Source: CAYUTA01 sp964447605 (GTDB taxonomy: Bacteria > Bacillota > Clostridia > Christensenellales > CAG-138). From it: a stretch of 64,000 bases of DNA. Location: assembly GCA_964447605.1 (NCBI GenBank), contig CAYUTA010000005.1, positions 18,474 to 82,473 of the forward strand. Reading direction: 5' to 3'. The first letter of the stretch is position 1, and every line of letters begins with the position of its first letter. Shown piece after piece: positions 1 through 8,180 of this stretch. Position numbers and translations under genes: made by a program. A model generated the notes under the pieces. It was not told the DNA's origin. It saw only the letters and a program-made list of their open reading frames with translations, and did no database searches.

Positions 1-744
1 CGGCGGTATTTGTCCGGCGTCATGATTCTGCTTACCGTCATGCAGGCGCTTTTTCTGATGTGGCGCTCCGCCGGCCCTGCGGAATTATATGTTTCGTTTT
101 CCATGCAAGCGCTGCTCAGCCCGCCGGTCTGGGCGACCTCGATCTTTGTCTGCGGCGCGCTTTGGGTTCTCGTTTCCAAAATTCAGGATGCGGCGCCGGC
201 TCGCTGCCGCAAAGCATATGGCCGGTTTCTCGTTGCGCTTCTTTTTCTGGCGGCTGCGATTATACTGTTGGCCAATACAGCCTTTTCCAGCAAGTCTTTT
301 GGCGCGGCAGACCGCTTTTTAAAGCTCAACGAAAGCTGGGGAACGGACCGGGGACGGATTTGGCGTTTCTGCATCGAACAATTTCGAATGTTTCCACCAC
401 TGTACCGGCTTTTCGGCGGCGGACCGGGTTGCCTGTATCATCTGGATGCGGCGAGAAACATCTTTGCGGATGCGTCGGTCGACAGCGCGCATAATGAATT
501 TTTACATTATCTGTTGACCGGCGGCATCGCAGGGCTTTGCTGCTATCTTGGATTGCTCATATCCTCGTGCGTCTCTTCCGCACGCCGCTGTGTCAATCAT
601 CCGCTCGCCGGAACCCTGCTTCTATGCGCGTTTTGTTACCTTGCGCAGTCGGCGGTCAATATTGCGCAGCCCGTTTCAACCCCCTATCTGTTCCTTTTCC
701 TTGGCATGCTGCGCGCCTGTGTTCCGCCCTCCTGCAACGTTTAA
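1..744 (+). CDS. O-antigen ligase-like membrane protein, C-terminal part
   Basis: The frame is open to the left edge, so the N-terminus lies outside the window. The visible 245 or so residues hold several hydrophobic segments (about residues 5-20, 35-55, 70-90, 170-190, 205-235). Before the last two helices is a periplasmic-loop-like stretch with the motif SAHNEFLHYLLTGGIAG. An H-N-E-x-L-H-Y-L pattern of this kind is characteristic of the Wzy_C/O-antigen ligase superfamily, which joins or polymerises glycans on lipid carriers at the outer face of the membrane. A role in a surface polysaccharide or a glycosylated cell-wall polymer is inferred. No glycan genes are visible beside it, because the left neighbours are outside the window. 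It ends with TAA, immediately followed by a GC-rich hairpin. Confidence 0.65.
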   Translation, partial: RRYLSGVMILLTVMQALFLMWRSAGPAELYVSFSMQALLSPPVWATSIFVCGALWVLVSKIQDAAPARCRKAYGRFLVALLFLAAAIILLANTAFSSKSFGAADRFLKLNESWGTDRGRIWRFCIEQFRMFPPLYRLFGGGPGCLYHLDAARNIFADASVDSAHNEFLHYLLTGGIAGLCCYLGLLISSCVSSARRCVNHPLAGTLLLCAFCYLAQSAVNIAQPVSTPYLFLFLGMLRACVPPSCNV

Positions 745-774
745 GGGGGCGGTCCGCCCATGCAAACCGCCCCC
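745..774 (+). terminator. GC-rich hairpin after the ligase-like gene
   Basis: A perfect 8-bp stem (745-752 with 767-774) with a 14-nt loop starts directly after the TAA stop at 744. There is no real T-tract after it (TATTAT), so it may be a weak or bidirectional terminator between two convergent genes. The loop contains ATGCAAA, part of a motif that recurs in other intergenic regions of the window. Confidence 0.5.
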
Positions 775-823
775 TATTATGCCCTGCTATGGCTATATCC
801 CTTGTTTTTTATAAGCTGACGGC

Positions 824-842
824 CGCTTGCAACCGGCAAGCG
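824..842 (-). terminator. possible terminator of the rsmD-coaD-divIVA-like operon
   Basis: A perfect 7-bp stem (824-830 with 836-842) with a 5-nt loop lies about 60 nt past the stop of the DivIVA-like gene. On the minus strand it is not followed by a strong T-run, so the call is tentative. Confidence 0.3.
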
Positions 843-898
843 AGATGCGGATTTCCCCCGTGCATTTGCCGGTCCCGGCGGGGCAACGCGCTTATGGA

Positions 899-2059
899 TT
901 AATAATCGTCATCCTCGTCCTCATCGTCGTCCTCTTCAAGGAACTCAATCAGGCGCTTTCTCGGCTTCTTTTCCTTCGCAGGTTTCGCGGGCTTTGCGGG
1001 CTTGCGGCGCGGCAGGTCGTCTTCCTCCTCGTCATCCCAATCATCCTCGTCATCAAAATCATCGTCGTCGCCCGCAAGGATACGCTGGAACAGGCCCTTC
1101 TTTTTCGGCGGCTCCTCGTCCTCGTCGTCACGGCGGGAGGCCGCTCTGCGGCGCGGCGGCGCATCCTCGTCCTGCGGTCTGCGGGAGCGTTTGTCGCCCG
1201 CCGGGCGTTCAAACTGGCGCGTAGCCATCGGGTCTTCCTCCACGCCAAACCGCTCCTCCGAAACGGTTGTGCGTACCATCGGCTGCGCCGGACGCGGCGG
1301 AACAGGCCTTGCCTGCGGGACCGCCGCCACCTGCGCCTGCTGCTGCATCGGTCGCGGCGGCTGGGCAACGGGCTGCTGCACCGGCATTCCCTGCGGCACG
1401 CCCTGGCGTACGGGCGCAGGCTGCGGCACGGCCGCAAACTGCTGCGCAGGCATTGGTTGCGGCTGCGGCGAAACAGGCGGCACGACGGGTTGAGCCTGCG
1501 GCGAAACAGGCGGCTGCGCAGCGGAGCCCGCTACGCCAAGTTCGATGCGGTTTTGTTCAATCATGCGATGATAGTCCGCAAGATATCTCTGTAAATCGCA
1601 CATGATATCGTCGGCATATTTGCGCGCGCCGTTATAGATGGCGTTTGCGTTCACTTCCGCCTCGGCCGCGATTGCGCTTGCACGTGTAAAAGCTTCCTTA
1701 TAGACTTCGGACTCATTGACGCGGGCTTCAAACTCAACCTTTGCCTGTTCATAAAGGTTGTCGGCGGACGCCTGCGCCTGCTGCGTAATCGTGTCGGCCT
1801 CCTGGTGCGCCGTATCCACGATTTCCTCCGCGCTTTCTTTTGCGTCGCGAATGGTGTTGTCCGCTTCAGAGATGATGCCCGTTGCGCGTCGAATATCCTC
1901 GGGGATGACAACCTTGAGATCTTCGAGAAGATCGAGCAAAATGTCGATCTCAATGGTACGCTTGTTCGGCGTACCGAACTTTGTTTTGGGGCTCTCCTCC
2001 AACTCCTGCTGAATGCGGTTGATGATGGAGTAGATTTTCATGGTTTGCGCACTGCTCAT
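899..2059 (-). CDS. DivIVA-like coiled-coil protein with acidic tail
   Basis: The protein has 386 aa. Residues 1-60 resemble the N-terminus of clostridial proteins annotated as DivIVA-like or ATPase-like and found beside coaD. Residues 60-165 are an Ala/Glu/Gln-rich coiled coil (ISEADNTIRDAKESAEEIVD and onward). Residues 175-260 form a Pro/Gln/Val-rich low-complexity linker. Residues 265-386 are extremely charged, with Arg/Lys blocks alternating with long Asp/Glu runs up to the C-terminal EDEDDDY. It has no membrane segment and no Walker motif. The start ATG overlaps the coaD stop (ATGA), so it is translated with rsmD-coaD. The family is often placed near cell-division or envelope functions, but a specific role here is inference only. 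The low-complexity tail makes homology outside residues 1-165 unreliable. Confidence 0.6.
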   Translation of the reverse strand: MSSAQTMKIYSIINRIQQELEESPKTKFGTPNKRTIEIDILLDLLEDLKVVIPEDIRRATGIISEADNTIRDAKESAEEIVDTAHQEADTITQQAQASADNLYEQAKVEFEARVNESEVYKEAFTRASAIAAEAEVNANAIYNGARKYADDIMCDLQRYLADYHRMIEQNRIELGVAGSAAQPPVSPQAQPVVPPVSPQPQPMPAQQFAAVPQPAPVRQGVPQGMPVQQPVAQPPRPMQQQAQVAAVPQARPVPPRPAQPMVRTTVSEERFGVEEDPMATRQFERPAGDKRSRRPQDEDAPPRRRAASRRDDEDEEPPKKKGLFQRILAGDDDDFDDEDDWDDEEEDDLPRRKPAKPAKPAKEKKPRKRLIEFLEEDDDEDEDDDY

Positions 2060-2544
2060 GCTTCTGCCAGCCTTTCTGCAATGATATTTTGAATGGAAGC
2101 GGGAACGAGCCCGTCAATGCTCGCGCCCATCGCCCCGATTTCCTTGATCACACTGGAACTAAGAAAGGAATGTTCGGGGCTGGCCATAAAGAACACCGCC
2201 TGTATTTCGCCCGCCAAATGGCGATTGACAGCATTCATCTGAAATTCATATTCAAAATCCGTTATGGCGCGCAGGCCGCGGATGATATAGTCGGCATGAA
2301 TGGAGCGCGCATGCTCGACAAGCAGCCCGTCAAAGCTCTCCACAACCACATTGGACAGACCCTCTTCCCCCACCATGCGCCGGATCAACTCTACGCGCTC
2401 CTGCACGCTGAACAGCGGGCGCTTGGCCGCGTTGTTCAGGACGCTGACATAAACCGTATCAAACAGCGGAATCGCATGCATCAGTACATCGTGATGACCG
2501 ATGGAAAACGGGTCGAAACTGCCTGGGTATACGCCGATGCTCAT
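2056..2544 (-). CDS. coaD: pantetheine-phosphate adenylyltransferase
   Basis: CoaD transfers AMP from ATP to 4'-phosphopantetheine, the penultimate step of coenzyme A synthesis in the cytosol. The 162-aa product starts MSIGVYPGSFDPFSIGHHD, with the nucleotidyltransferase signature (G-S-F-D-P and the T/S-x-G-H motif, here SIGH). It also carries IIRGLRAITDFEYEFQMN and the late SFLSSSVIKE motif. The length is standard (about 160 aa). A longer frame runs upstream, but the ATG at 2544 overlaps the rsmD stop in ATGA and begins exactly at the family N-terminus. It is the middle gene of rsmD-coaD-divIVA-like. Confidence 0.95.
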   Translation of the reverse strand: MSIGVYPGSFDPFSIGHHDVLMHAIPLFDTVYVSVLNNAAKRPLFSVQERVELIRRMVGEEGLSNVVVESFDGLLVEHARSIHADYIIRGLRAITDFEYEFQMNAVNRHLAGEIQAVFFMASPEHSFLSSSVIKEIGAMGASIDGLVPASIQNIIAERLAEA

Positions 2545-3101
2545 AATGCTTGTGTACCTTTCAGTATGGTAACGGCGCACTCGCCGTATCGCCGCGTCGT
2601 CACAACGCTTGCCAGCGTCCTGTCCACAATGGGCGGTAAATCGGGCGCGTGCTCGAGGATGATTTTGCCCCCCCGCAAAAGCAACCCCGCAGCAAGAAGC
2701 TGCCCGGCAGCCAGCTGCGCCGTACCGCCAGCATAGGGCGCGTCCAGGAACACAAAGTCAAAGCCTTCCCCCTGCCGTGCCAGCAAACGGATGCAACTGG
2801 AAAAATCCCGCTGCGTTACCTCCACCACGCCGTCAAGGCCGAGTTTCCCCGCGTTTTCACGAATCTGCGCGGCACAAACGGCGGAATGGTCGTTGCAGAC
2901 AACCCTGCGCGCGCCGCGTGACGCCGCCTCCAGCCCCAGATTGCCGGAACCGGAGAACAAATCGAGCACCGCGCTGCCCGGCACGTCAAACTGAATCATG
3001 CCAAACACGGACTCCTTGACCCGATCAAGCGTCGGGCGCGTATCCATGCCCGTTGGAGCGTCAAAGCGCCTGCCCCGCGCCACCCCGGCAATGATGCGCA
3101 T
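2541..3101 (-). CDS. rsmD: 16S rRNA (guanine(966)-N2)-methyltransferase
   Basis: RsmD methylates G966 of 16S rRNA using S-adenosylmethionine. The 186-aa protein begins MRIIAGVARGRRFDAPTG, continues with the RPTLDRVKESVFGMI segment, and has the SAM-binding motif I VLDLFSGSGNLGLEAASRGA. The catalytic tetrapeptide, normally D-P-P-Y, reads DAPY (FVFLDAPYAGG), a departure worth noting. The first start in frame is at 3116, but ATG 3101 fits the family and has GGGGAGG at 3107-3113. It is the first gene of the operon with coaD, a very common pairing in Firmicutes. Confidence 0.92.
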   Translation of the reverse strand: MRIIAGVARGRRFDAPTGMDTRPTLDRVKESVFGMIQFDVPGSAVLDLFSGSGNLGLEAASRGARRVVCNDHSAVCAAQIRENAGKLGLDGVVEVTQRDFSSCIRLLARQGEGFDFVFLDAPYAGGTAQLAAGQLLAAGLLLRGGKIILEHAPDLPPIVDRTLASVVTTRRYGECAVTILKGTQAL

Positions 3102-3141
3102 ACAACGCCTCCCCAAAAATGCCCATACACAGATGGATTAT

Positions 3142-3170
3142 ATTATAACACCCAGCAGAATGGGACACAA
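3142..3170 (-). promoter_or_regulatory. sigma-A-type promoter for rsmD-coaD operon
   Basis: Read on the minus strand, TTGTGT (3165-3170) is followed by 17 nt and TATAAT (3142-3147), about 40 nt before the rsmD start codon. The -10 is perfect and the -35 weak. Confidence 0.55.
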
Positions 3171-3295
3171 GTGGTATTCATTCGACGAATGTCAATTTGT
3201 TGCGCGCGGCCCCGCACACTTGCCGTCTTCACGGCCGCTCGCCCCCCCCGGCCGACCGGAACCGCGGGACGGGGTTTCACAGCGCGGTATCAGCC

Positions 3296-4618
3296 TCAGG
3301 AATCCGGCTTTATCGGGCCGATATCCGCCTGCACGAACAAATCATAGGGGTTGAGATAGACCCGCTCCGGCGAAATGATGGCCAGATGCAGATGGTTTGC
3401 CGCGCTGTTGCCCGTACTGCCCACGCGCCCGACCGGATCGCCGGCCCTGACCACATCCCCGACCTTGACCAGCTTGGATTGTTCGTACATATGATAATAG
3501 TGATACTCATAGCCATCCGGGTCAAGCACCACGACGTAGTTGCCCGGCACGGGCAGGGTTCCTATATACGTTACAACGCCGTCGGTTACGGAGCGGATAT
3601 GCGTTCTTGCATCGGCCCGGATATCCGCGCCCATATGCAGGCGCGTACCCTTGTCACGCGGGTCGAACCAGCAGTTTTTAATGAGGCAGCCCGGCAAAGG
3701 GTGCGCAACTTTGGTAAGATAGCCGTCCGGATAAGCATGCTTTTTTGCCAAAACGGGCGTTCCGGACTCGTCAAACGCGGTATTGAGGTATGCAAAGGCA
3801 AATCTGGCATGCAGCTGCTGCGTCTGGTCTCCAAGCGAAGCAATCTCCTCAAGCGTGCCGAACGATACGCTAAGCGCCCGTCCTCCGCCGCCGGCCCCGG
3901 AGAAGGCAATCTGCATGGACTCTCCAAGCTTGGCGGGCAATTCGTCCCCATAGGCATAGAACAACGCCGCTATGGTTTTCCAATCCGGCGCGCGCAGTGC
4001 GGAGGCGTCCGTTGGATGCAGGGGGACCGACATATTTCGAAAATCCCGGCTGAGCGCCGGCATGCACTGCTCAACCGCATTGCAGGCGGTTACCTGCAAC
4101 GCATCGGCCATATCCACAAACACGTCCGCATACCCGGCGTAAACGCTGTATCTGCGCAGATCGCCCCTGGAAAACCGTTCCCGGTAGGCCGACAGGTCCA
4201 CGTTGAGCGCGCCGCGTATGATGCGTTCTACAGCGGCAAGCGAGGTTGTAAGCGTCGGCTGCTCCCCGGCGCGTTCCGCAGCGGGAAGCATGGAAATCCA
4301 TCCGCTTTCATAGCGCGCCAGCAACGCCGCGTCCGCCGCCGTCACCATCCCGTCGCCATCCGCGTCCACGCCGGACCAGTCCGCCGTCCTGGTAGGCGCG
4401 TTTGTTGTTTCCCGGGAAACCGGGGCGGCGGACGGCGGCGCGTCGCTTCCATCCGTCTGCGCGCCTCCAACCGCAAGGCGAAGCGCTGAAGCGGCTGCGG
4501 CCCCGCTCTGTGCCTCCACATTCGCGCGGGCCGTCCGCAGGAACAAAAGCATCGACGCCACCGCAATCAGCAGCATCGACGCGATTTTCAAATTGGTCTT
4601 AACAGAGCCCGTACACAT
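3296..4618 (-). CDS. M23 family metallopeptidase with EF-hand/dockerin-like repeat
   Basis: The 440-aa protein has one N-terminal membrane or signal segment (residues 8-28). An isolated calcium-loop-like repeat at about 125-145 (DADGDGMVTAADAALLARY) resembles a single dockerin/EF-hand unit. A uncharacterised middle region follows, then a C-terminal LytM/M23 domain (about 305-435). The zinc ligands are visible as HMGAD and HLHLAI, with the internal EYHYYHM strand and the GxVGxVGSTGNS loop. The family cleaves peptide cross-bridges of peptidoglycan, or acts as a cell-wall-remodelling cofactor. Its ATG shares one base with the stop of the L,D-transpeptidase gene upstream, so the two are translationally coupled and probably act on the same wall region. 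Whether they work in spores or vegetative cells cannot be told from the sequence. Confidence 0.85.
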   Translation of the reverse strand: MCTGSVKTNLKIASMLLIAVASMLLFLRTARANVEAQSGAAAASALRLAVGGAQTDGSDAPPSAAPVSRETTNAPTRTADWSGVDADGDGMVTAADAALLARYESGWISMLPAAERAGEQPTLTTSLAAVERIIRGALNVDLSAYRERFSRGDLRRYSVYAGYADVFVDMADALQVTACNAVEQCMPALSRDFRNMSVPLHPTDASALRAPDWKTIAALFYAYGDELPAKLGESMQIAFSGAGGGGRALSVSFGTLEEIASLGDQTQQLHARFAFAYLNTAFDESGTPVLAKKHAYPDGYLTKVAHPLPGCLIKNCWFDPRDKGTRLHMGADIRADARTHIRSVTDGVVTYIGTLPVPGNYVVVLDPDGYEYHYYHMYEQSKLVKVGDVVRAGDPVGRVGSTGNSAANHLHLAIISPERVYLNPYDLFVQADIGPIKPDS

Positions 4619-5760
4619 CAGAATTCCACGTTGCCGATATCGTCGTTTCGCGGCGGCTCCGTGGGCTGCGGCGGCGGCGTATCGGCCGGAGGAGCCGTAA
4701 TCATGGGATCGGGCGTAACGGTCACCGCGCCGCCGTCCGTCACGCCGCCGGTTGTGCCGCCATTGTTCGCGCCCATATCCGGCGTAGGCGTAACGCCCTC
4801 GTTCTCGCCGTCGCCCATATCGGGCAGAGGCGCCTTTTGATACTTATACTCGAGATCATGCGCAACGTCCTCGATACGCCAGTTATCCGTCCAGGCATAT
4901 TCGCTCGTGCGCAGGCGCACGTTGCTCTTGGACGGCGGCAGCTTGAGCTGCGCACGAATGGCCCCCGTCACCGTGTCGTCCGCGCTTCCATTTCGAATCT
5001 CGCAGGTTGTGCCGTAACCGATGTTATACCACATCCAGCGCGCATCCGGCACGGTGAGGCGAATGCAGGCATGCGACGCTTTTTGACCAAGCTCGTCATA
5101 GGACGATTGAACCAGCGTGCTTAAATCACCCTTCTTGTCATACAGAACGGAGTGAAAATAGGTGCGACTGTGAATCAGCGTCAGATACTGCGCCGCCTCC
5201 AGATTTACAAACTGGTAAAACCGCTCCTTGGGAATCTCAATCGGCCAAATGCCGGATGTCGTGTCGTATCCGTATTCCCGCTTTGGATTGCCCGTTGAGC
5301 AGAGCATGTAACGCACGGGCTGGTCATAATCGGGCTTGCCAAACCTGGTGCCGTCGTCGATGCGCTTATAGACCATCGTAACCTGCCACTGTTTATCAAC
5401 GATAATATAATAGGTCTTGGGGTCCGGATAGCCCTCCTTAAGCAACTCTTTTCCGCTCTTGTTCATATCGTCCGTGCTGCCGACAAGCTCTTCATACGTC
5501 ATGTTGACCGTCGGCGCATACTGCGAAAAGGGAACCGGCGTAGGCGTCGGGACGGGCGACGGCGTCGGAACGGGCGCCTGCTCGGCGGCGACGGCAGCCC
5601 GCTCGACCACATCGATGCTGATGATGACCGGCTTCGGCGTAACAGCCGCTTCCGCCTGAACTGCGGCACCCGCCTCGTCTCCGCCGCCGCAGCCAGACAA
5701 CGCCGCGCAGGCAAGCGTGAGCATCAATCCAAATAAGATTTTTTTTGCGTTTGGTTTCAT
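4618..5760 (-). CDS. L,D-transpeptidase (YkuD domain) lipoprotein
   Basis: The 380-aa protein has a lipoprotein signal peptide with lipobox LSGC (Cys 24) and a low-complexity linker rich in Pro/Thr/Val (VPTPSPVPTPTPVP). A YkuD-type catalytic domain covers about residues 105-260, with the active-site signature SHACIRLTVPDARWMW (His and Cys present; the usual Gly between them is Ala). A Pro/Thr/Gly-rich C-terminal tail follows. YkuD enzymes form 3-3 cross-links in peptidoglycan outside the membrane. It lies downstream of recO and directly upstream of the M23 peptidase, whose start overlaps its stop by one base. The HAC variant also occurs in other clostridial members, so activity is expected. 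Confidence 0.87.
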   Translation of the reverse strand: MKPNAKKILFGLMLTLACAALSGCGGGDEAGAAVQAEAAVTPKPVIISIDVVERAAVAAEQAPVPTPSPVPTPTPVPFSQYAPTVNMTYEELVGSTDDMNKSGKELLKEGYPDPKTYYIIVDKQWQVTMVYKRIDDGTRFGKPDYDQPVRYMLCSTGNPKREYGYDTTSGIWPIEIPKERFYQFVNLEAAQYLTLIHSRTYFHSVLYDKKGDLSTLVQSSYDELGQKASHACIRLTVPDARWMWYNIGYGTTCEIRNGSADDTVTGAIRAQLKLPPSKSNVRLRTSEYAWTDNWRIEDVAHDLEYKYQKAPLPDMGDGENEGVTPTPDMGANNGGTTGGVTDGGAVTVTPDPMITAPPADTPPPQPTEPPRNDDIGNVEF

Positions 5761-5848
5761 GAGTTCTCCCCTTCAAGCGCAAACTTTATGATAGCCGCAG
5801 TTATTGTAACACATTCCGGTTCATAAAACGTATGCGCCTGTCGAAAAT

Positions 5849-6661
5849 TCACATTTCATTTTCGACTGCGCCCCTTTTTTGCGCATCGCGTGCATCGGCC
5901 AAACCATCCGGCGCAGGAGGCCCGGGTTCCGCGGTCAGGACGCGGAGCGCCTTTGCGCCATAATCCAGCGCATATGCTACATATTCGGTTAAGGCGGGTA
6001 AAATCTCATTGCGCAGCGCTTCGGGCAATCGCGCCCTGTCCAGCGCGTCGTCGCCCAGCAGGAGCATCCGGCGCATGGCCTCGAGCGCGATTTTGCCGAT
6101 TTGCGGGGCCCCGGCCGCGCACGCGGCGCAGCACGCGCCGCCAAGCCGCGCCGAAAAATAAAGCTTCGCGTCCGCGCGAAGGTCGCGCCCACACCGCGCG
6201 CACGCGGTGATGGCGGGCCTGTATCCGATGCGGTCGAGATAGCGCATCAAAAAGCAGCATAACAGATCCTGCGGCGTGCAGTCGCCATAGGAAAGAAAGG
6301 ACAGCGTATGGTAGAGCAGGGAAAACAACGGTTCGTTCGGCTCGTTTTCCTGCACGGCGTTATTGGCAAGTTGCAGCATGGCGGAGCCGTATGCAAAACG
6401 CGCGTAATCCTCGCGCAGCGGAAAGAACGTCTCCTTGATTTCGCACTGGTTGACGGTGTATTTATCCTTGCTGTTGTACAGCTCGAACTGACCGAATACG
6501 AACGGCTGGCAGGCGGGCAAAAGCGCGCTCGTCGCCTTCCGGCATCCGCGCGCTTTCGCATCGATTTTTCCGCGTTCAATGGAAAAAATGCTGATGATGC
6601 GATCGTTCTCGCGATAGTTGGTATATCGCGTTACGATCCCTTCAACCAGGATAACCGGCAT
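5849..6661 (-). CDS. recO: DNA repair protein RecO
   Basis: RecO loads RecA onto SSB-coated DNA together with RecR in recombinational repair. The 270-aa protein has the N-terminal OB-fold segment (VEGIVTRYTNYRENDRIISI) and the helical region. It also carries a zinc-finger of four cysteines, CARC at about residue 150 and CCAAC some 25 residues later. It follows yqzL by 25 nt, the same era-yqzL-recO order as in Bacillus. The C-terminal 35 residues are Pro/Ala/Asp-rich and poorly conserved. Confidence 0.9.
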   Translation of the reverse strand: MPVILVEGIVTRYTNYRENDRIISIFSIERGKIDAKARGCRKATSALLPACQPFVFGQFELYNSKDKYTVNQCEIKETFFPLREDYARFAYGSAMLQLANNAVQENEPNEPLFSLLYHTLSFLSYGDCTPQDLLCCFLMRYLDRIGYRPAITACARCGRDLRADAKLYFSARLGGACCAACAAGAPQIGKIALEAMRRMLLLGDDALDRARLPEALRNEILPALTEYVAYALDYGAKALRVLTAEPGPPAPDGLADARDAQKRGAVENEM

Positions 6662-6686
6662 TCCATTCCCTCAAATCCGACAGGCT

Positions 6687-6806
6687 TCATCGGAAACCCT
6701 CACGCGCCTCACTCTCGCACGCCGCGCGATAGTTTAGATACGCGTAAACTTTTCCGGTTTTTGCAAAGAGCTCCCAAGCGGACTTCCGATCAGTAAACTT
6801 GTTCAA
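6687..6806 (-). CDS. yqzL: YqzL-like small protein (39 aa, TTG start)
   Basis: A 39-codon frame lies between era and recO. It starts with TTG at 6806, preceded at 6-nt spacing by a strong Shine-Dalgarno GGAGGG (6813-6818), and ends with TGA. The protein contains WELFAKTGKVYAYLNYR. This matches the W-x-x-F-x-x-T-G-x-x-x-x-Y-L-x-Y pattern of Firmicute YqzL, found at the same place (cdd-era-yqzL-recO). Its function is unknown in all species I know of. The short length and rare start codon make it easy to miss. Confidence 0.75.
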   Translation of the reverse strand: MNKFTDRKSAWELFAKTGKVYAYLNYRAACESEAREGFR

Positions 6807-6879
6807 TTTGCACCCTCCGTTTCCAACATTAGTCTGCCGCAAGCAGGAGGAATGCATGATACACAATTTTTGTCAATTA

Positions 6880-7770
6880 CTATTCATAACCCAGTTCGTG
6901 TAAAACCGAAGGCTTGTTGCGCCAGTCATCCTTCACCTTAACCCAAAGCTGCAAATTGACGCGGCAGCCCAGCAGCCACTCGATATCGCCGCGCGCCTGC
7001 CCGCCGATTTTTTTGAGCATGGACCCGGATTTTCCAATGATGATGCCTTTATGCGTGTCGCGCTCGCAATAGATGGTGGCGTATACATCCATGAGCTCCC
7101 GGCCTTCGCGCCGTTCCATCCTGTCCACCCCTACGCCTACGCCGTGCGGCACCTCCTCGCGCAGCGACAGCAGCGCCTTTTCCCGGATCAGCTCGGCACA
7201 GATGATCCGCTCCGGCTGATCGGTGACCATATCGTCCGGAAAAAACTGCGGCCCTGGTATCAGATATTCGCACAACGTCCGCTCAAGGGCGTCCAGACCA
7301 ATTTTTTCCGCGGCGGATCCGGTAAGAACGCACGCAAACCGTCCGTGTAAACGCAACGCTTCCTCCGCCAGCGCAAGCTGCTGTTTTGTTGCGGTATCTG
7401 CCTTATTGATGAACGCGAGCACGGGCGACCTTGCCCGCGCAAGCCGTTCAATGAGCTGATTGTCACGCTCCCGCACGCCCTGCAGCGCATCGGCGACAAA
7501 AAGGACGGCCTCGACCTCGTTGCAGGCGTCAAACGCGACTTTTTGCATATAGTCGCCCAGCTTGTTGCGCGGTTGCGTCACGCCCGGCGTATCCAGAAAA
7601 ATAATCTGGTACCCTTCGCGCGTAAGCACGCCGGTGATCCTGTTGCGCGTCGTTTGCGCACGCTCGGTCACGATGGCAATTTTCTGGCCGACCAGCGCGT
7701 TGAGCAGCGTCGATTTCCCCACATTGGGACAGCCGATAAGGGAGACAAAGCCGGACCGGTATGCGCTCAT
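6880..7770 (-). CDS. era: GTPase Era
   Basis: Era is an essential GTPase that binds the 3' end of 16S rRNA during 30S maturation. The 296-aa protein has G1 GCPNVGKST, G3 DTPG, G4 NKAD and a C-terminal KH domain (IIIGKSGSMLKKIGGQAR, about 225-290). An in-frame start exists further upstream, but ATG 7770 overlaps the cdd stop in ATGA and gives the normal N-terminus MSAYRSGFVSLIG. It is the last large gene of the yqfC-to-era run, with yqzL and recO continuing downstream after about 75 nt. Confidence 0.95.
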   Translation of the reverse strand: MSAYRSGFVSLIGCPNVGKSTLLNALVGQKIAIVTERAQTTRNRITGVLTREGYQIIFLDTPGVTQPRNKLGDYMQKVAFDACNEVEAVLFVADALQGVRERDNQLIERLARARSPVLAFINKADTATKQQLALAEEALRLHGRFACVLTGSAAEKIGLDALERTLCEYLIPGPQFFPDDMVTDQPERIICAELIREKALLSLREEVPHGVGVGVDRMERREGRELMDVYATIYCERDTHKGIIIGKSGSMLKKIGGQARGDIEWLLGCRVNLQLWVKVKDDWRNKPSVLHELGYE

Positions 7771-8180
7771 GCCAAATCCTTCGGGCCAAACGCATACGGC
7801 AGCAGTTGGCCAAGCGTAGACCGCACGGTCTGATGCGCGGCATTTCCGCACAGAACCGGCATCTCCGGCAAACAGAACTCATTGAGCACCTGCCTGCACA
7901 CGCCGCAGGGAAACGCCGGGTATTGGCCCGAGCAGGCGATGGCAATCGCGTCAAAGCTGCGTTCGCCCTCATAGACGGCCTGGAAGATGGCCGTACGCTC
8001 CGCGCAGTTGGACGGCGTGTAAGCCGCGTTTTCAATATTACAGCCACAGTAATATTTGCCGGACGACGCCTTGATGCATGCGCCGACCTGAAAATTTGAG
8101 TACGGCACATAGGCGCGCTTCATGGACTGATAGGCCATTTCGAGCATCTCTTCAAGTTCCTTTTTTGTAACCGGGTTCAT
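7767..8180 (-). CDS. cdd: cytidine deaminase
   Basis: The enzyme converts cytidine and deoxycytidine to uridine and deoxyuridine in pyrimidine salvage. The 137-aa product has the zinc site and catalytic Glu in NCAERTAIF and the second metal-binding motif PCGVCRQVL, plus the substrate-binding YSNFQVGA and CNIENAAY segments. Length and motifs are those of the homotetrameric 130-140 aa class. It overlaps ybeY upstream and era downstream by 4 nt each, so all three are co-translated. This is the standard Firmicute ybeY-cdd-era order, although dgkA, often found here, is absent. Confidence 0.95.
   Translation of the reverse strand: MNPVTKKELEEMLEMAYQSMKRAYVPYSNFQVGACIKASSGKYYCGCNIENAAYTPSNCAERTAIFQAVYEGERSFDAIAIACSGQYPAFPCGVCRQVLNEFCLPEMPVLCGNAAHQTVRSTLGQLLPYAFGPKDLA

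Noticed and set aside
4981..5100. L,D-transpeptidase HAC motif as a sign of inactivity
   Set aside because: His and Cys are retained, and Ala for Gly at this place is seen in other clostridial YkuD enzymes.
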